From an uncultured Aquimarina sp. (GTDB taxonomy: Bacteria; Bacteroidota; Bacteroidia; Flavobacteriales; Flavobacteriaceae), in assembly GCF_947492405.1 (NCBI RefSeq), contig NZ_CANLMP010000001.1:496001-560000 (forward strand): a DNA stretch of 64,000 bases. Direction: 5' to 3'. Each line of letters starts with the position of its first letter. The stretch's first letter is position 1. The position numbers were made by a program, and so were the translations under genes. The notes below the pieces were generated by a model that was not told the DNA's origin, made no database searches, and saw only the letters and a list, made by a program, of their open reading frames with translations. Of the stretch, positions 62,095 through 64,000 are shown piece after piece.

Positions 62095-62832
62095 ATGAAA
62101 AATTTTATACTCTTATTCTTCTTTATAATTACGACCCATCTTCAAGCTCAATTAGCAGATTGTTCATCTTGTGATACCATAACGTATACGACAAAAGATA
62201 TTGCAAAGAATAGCCTGTATGATCTACAACTATTGCGTAATGAAATTTTTGCAAGACATCAATATATTTTTAAAGATGAACGTTTATTAGAATTTTTTCA
62301 GGAATACCTATGGTATCAACCGGATTATAATAACCCTGCGGAAGTAAATCTTAATGCTATAGAGAATGCCAATATCACCCTTTTTAAGACAGCAGAAGGA
62401 CGTATTAAAAAGAAAAGACAAAGACTCTTTAGTGAATTGAATGAGTTAAAAAGAGTATTAAAGCAAAAAGACACGGTTACCATTGGTCTCTTTTTAGATG
62501 ATGGATTATCAAATGAGGTAAACCTAATAGGAACTATGAATGAATTGGGCACTATTTTTTCTAAAATAGATCTCAAGAATGTGAATTGGTATAAAGATGA
62601 AGCCTTGTTTAAAATGTCGGTCGATGATGGATTTTCAGTTAATATTACATATTTAAGAATTAATGGAAGTGAAGTAATTCTGAGTACAGGAGATATAAAA
62701 CACTCAGAAATTATGGAAGAACCGTTTAAATATGGTAGTGGTTATTATTCTGAAAGTGAGTACAATTCTATGTGGGTTTTTAAATTTGATGGCGAAAAAT
62801 TGCGACTAGTGGAGCATATCATTGCTGGTTGA
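62095..62832 (+). CDS. secreted YARHG-domain protein
   Basis: 245 residues. Signal peptide (LFFFIITTHLQAQLAD), then a YARHG domain: LYDLQLLRNEIFARHQYIFK and EYLWYQPDYNNPAEVNLNAI (about 40-85), the 'LR.LRNEIYARHGY.F' consensus. The rest is helical (RIKKKRQRLFSELNELKRVL) and then beta-rich. YARHG domains occur in extracellular proteins, with peptidoglycan or zinc roles proposed. Convergent with the LytTR gene, only 11 bases apart. Confidence 0.85.
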   Translation: MKNFILLFFFIITTHLQAQLADCSSCDTITYTTKDIAKNSLYDLQLLRNEIFARHQYIFKDERLLEFFQEYLWYQPDYNNPAEVNLNAIENANITLFKTAEGRIKKKRQRLFSELNELKRVLKQKDTVTIGLFLDDGLSNEVNLIGTMNELGTIFSKIDLKNVNWYKDEALFKMSVDDGFSVNITYLRINGSEVILSTGDIKHSEIMEEPFKYGSGYYSESEYNSMWVFKFDGEKLRLVEHIIAG

Positions 62833-62843
62833 TCTAATAGTTG

Positions 62844-63557
62844 TCAAAATTGATGATTTCCTATAGTGTCAAAAAATAGTTTCCTGTAGGTGTTCCCAAT
62901 AGGAAGTTCTTGATCATGAATCCAGATCGAGTCATTATCAATTTTATCAATATGTTTTATAGAAATAATATAAGATTTATGTATTTGTATGAAACTGGAT
63001 GCAGGTAAGGTTTCCTTAAAATGTTTTAATGTATTGTATGTAATGATTTGTTGATCGTCTAGATGTATAGCTATATAGTTTTTAAGACTTTCTATGTATC
63101 TGATATCTTTTAAAAACACCTTAGCATACTTGTTTTTACCATCTGTTTTAAAAAAGAAAAAATCCTCTGTACTATTATCGACAGATACTTTTGTAATATT
63201 ACCTGATTTTATTTTAGATACAGCTGTATAAAAACGTTCGAATTCTATAGGTTTTAGAAGATAATCGATAGCGGCAACTTCATAACTGTCCAGAGCAAAT
63301 TGTGGATAAGCAGTAGAGAAAATAATTTTAGTCTTTTTATCAATAATTTTAGATAACTGTATCCCTGTTATTTCCGGCATTTGTATATCTAGGAGAACTA
63401 AATCAATGCGTTCACTTTCTAAATATTTTAACCCCTCCAAAGGATTTGTAAATGTATTTTTTACTTCTAAAAAAGAAATCTTAGTAATATATTTTTCCAA
63501 AAGCCTAATAGCAGCTGGTTCATCGTCAATAATTACACAAGTAAATATATCTTTCAT
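62844..63557 (-). CDS. LytTR family response regulator
   Basis: 237 residues. Receiver: CVIIDDEPAAIRL, phospho-Asp in DLVLLDIQMPEITGIQLS, Lys in YLLKPIEFERF. LytTR domain: DIRYIESLKNYIAIHLDDQQ and FIQIHKSYIISIKHI, ending ELPIGNTYRKLFFD. It is a second LytTR regulator beside the one at 13427. It is 18 bases after the kinase gene that runs off the window. Confidence 0.95.
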   Translation of the reverse strand: MKDIFTCVIIDDEPAAIRLLEKYITKISFLEVKNTFTNPLEGLKYLESERIDLVLLDIQMPEITGIQLSKIIDKKTKIIFSTAYPQFALDSYEVAAIDYLLKPIEFERFYTAVSKIKSGNITKVSVDNSTEDFFFFKTDGKNKYAKVFLKDIRYIESLKNYIAIHLDDQQIITYNTLKHFKETLPASSFIQIHKSYIISIKHIDKIDNDSIWIHDQELPIGNTYRKLFFDTIGNHQF

Positions 63558-63575
63558 TTTTAGAGTATTATAAAC

Positions 63576-64000
63576 TTAGAGTTCAAGTTTTAAATATGCT
63601 TGGAATTTGTTGTCATTTTTTTGATGTTCCAAGATATAATTATCCTTATATATTACCTCAAGTCTTTGTTTAATATTTTTAGTTCCAATACCAGGTTCTG
63701 TATATTTATCCGAGGTGTTTATATCATTTTTAGTTCTTATTTCTAATATATTTTCGTTAATAATTAAAGATATACTAGCTGGATAATCCTTGTTATTTAT
63801 AATACCGTGTTTACAAACATTTTCTACAAAATGTATCAAAATGAGTGATGGTATTTTTTGAGAATGTATTAAACCTTCAATGTGTAGTTGCACATGGAAA
63901 TTATCTTCATATCTACGTTTAAAGAAGTATAGATAATCTTCGATAAAGGTTATTTCCTTCTGTAAGTAAACTAAGTCTTCGTTGGTTTCATACGTAACGT
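63576..64000 (-). CDS. LytS-type sensor histidine kinase, C-terminal part (5' end outside window)
   Basis: Open to the window end: the frame continues past a GTG at 63893 into VTYETNEDLVYLQKEITFIE and DYLYFFKRRYEDNF, which fit the kinase helix and confirm that the 63893 codon is not a start. Visible domain: LILIHFVENVCKHGI (N-box), then PGIGTKNIKQRLEVIYKD (G-box). Phospho-acceptor histidine and membrane sensor are beyond the window. Pairs with the 62844 LytTR regulator. Confidence 0.9.
   Translation of the reverse strand, partial: VTYETNEDLVYLQKEITFIEDYLYFFKRRYEDNFHVQLHIEGLIHSQKIPSLILIHFVENVCKHGIINNKDYPASISLIINENILEIRTKNDINTSDKYTEPGIGTKNIKQRLEVIYKDNYILEHQKNDNKFQAYLKLEL

Noticed and set aside
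1..64000. tRNA, rRNA or riboswitch genes
   Set aside because: No cloverleaf ends in CCA context, rRNA core sequences or recognised riboswitch cores were noticed; a covariance-model search would be decisive.

Overview
This AT-rich window comes from the chromosome of a marine-type member of the Bacteroidota, most likely family Flavobacteriaceae (Aquimarina-like, genus not proven). The evidence is a type IX secretion C-terminal domain, an OmpA-less TonB/CarboxypepD outer-membrane receptor, many small lipoproteins, LytTR two-component pairs, a GldL-like membrane segment, TAnnTTTG promoters with almost no Shine-Dalgarno sequences, and dispersed intergenic repeats of the 'CCTTCGACTACGCTCAG' kind. 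No rRNA, tRNA, CRISPR array, transposase or integrase was seen.

Layout. 0-7.5 kb (minus strand): methyltransferase fragment, a papain-like lipoprotein, NTF2-like lipoprotein, alpha/beta hydrolase, Crp/Fnr regulator, a secreted protein and DNA topoisomerase III. 7.6-13.4 kb (plus): Tat-tagged HisC-like aminotransferase, chorismate synthase, a DAACS symporter followed by a group II PLP decarboxylase. 13.4-18.2 kb (minus): LytTR regulator, LytS-type kinase, lipoprotein and TonB-dependent receptor. 18.4-27.4 kb: a mosaic of lipocalin-like lipoproteins, a DUF4139 protein, two tiny paralogous membrane peptides (21.06 and 21.56 kb), DCC oxidoreductase, RmlD-like reductase, gcvT, DUF3052 protein. 27.9-34.5 kb (minus): three tandem collagen-like lipoproteins and a giant leucine-rich-repeat T9SS cargo, embedded in dispersed repeats. 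36.4-42.9 kb (minus): a tightly packed twelve-gene run (DUF1508, cation channel, DUF4236, Excalibur lipoprotein, a 56-residue peptide, TerB-like, 4-TM coiled-coil protein, vWA lipoprotein, VanZ-like, OB-fold lipoprotein, basic-adaptor protein, secreted thermonuclease). 43.1-47.9 kb (minus): DUF2130 protein, PD-(D/E)XK-like protein, LuxR-type regulator and TPR histidine kinase. 48.4-55 kb (plus): membrane and secreted accessory proteins including a WG-repeat lipoprotein and a Hint-domain protein with two DUF3592-like membrane neighbours. 55.3-57.6 kb: two tandem membrane class III cyclases; 58-64 kb: family 2 glycosyltransferase, small FlbD-like protein, phospholipase C-type esterase, YARHG protein and a second LytTR pair cut by the window end.

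The most notable observation is regulatory. The twelve-gene run and the neighbouring DUF2130 gene have promoters of identical geometry: a TGTGG-N4-CCACA dyad, 22 bp, a TAnnTTTG -7 element, 28 bp, ATG. A third copy (23 bp spacing) lies before the membrane protein at 48.4 kb, where four half-sites are also spaced at exactly 11 bp. This suggests a small regulon, possibly run by the kinase/LuxR regulator encoded among these genes, and the twelve-gene operon is the best candidate for an undescribed system. All functions are read from sequence motifs; no database search was possible.
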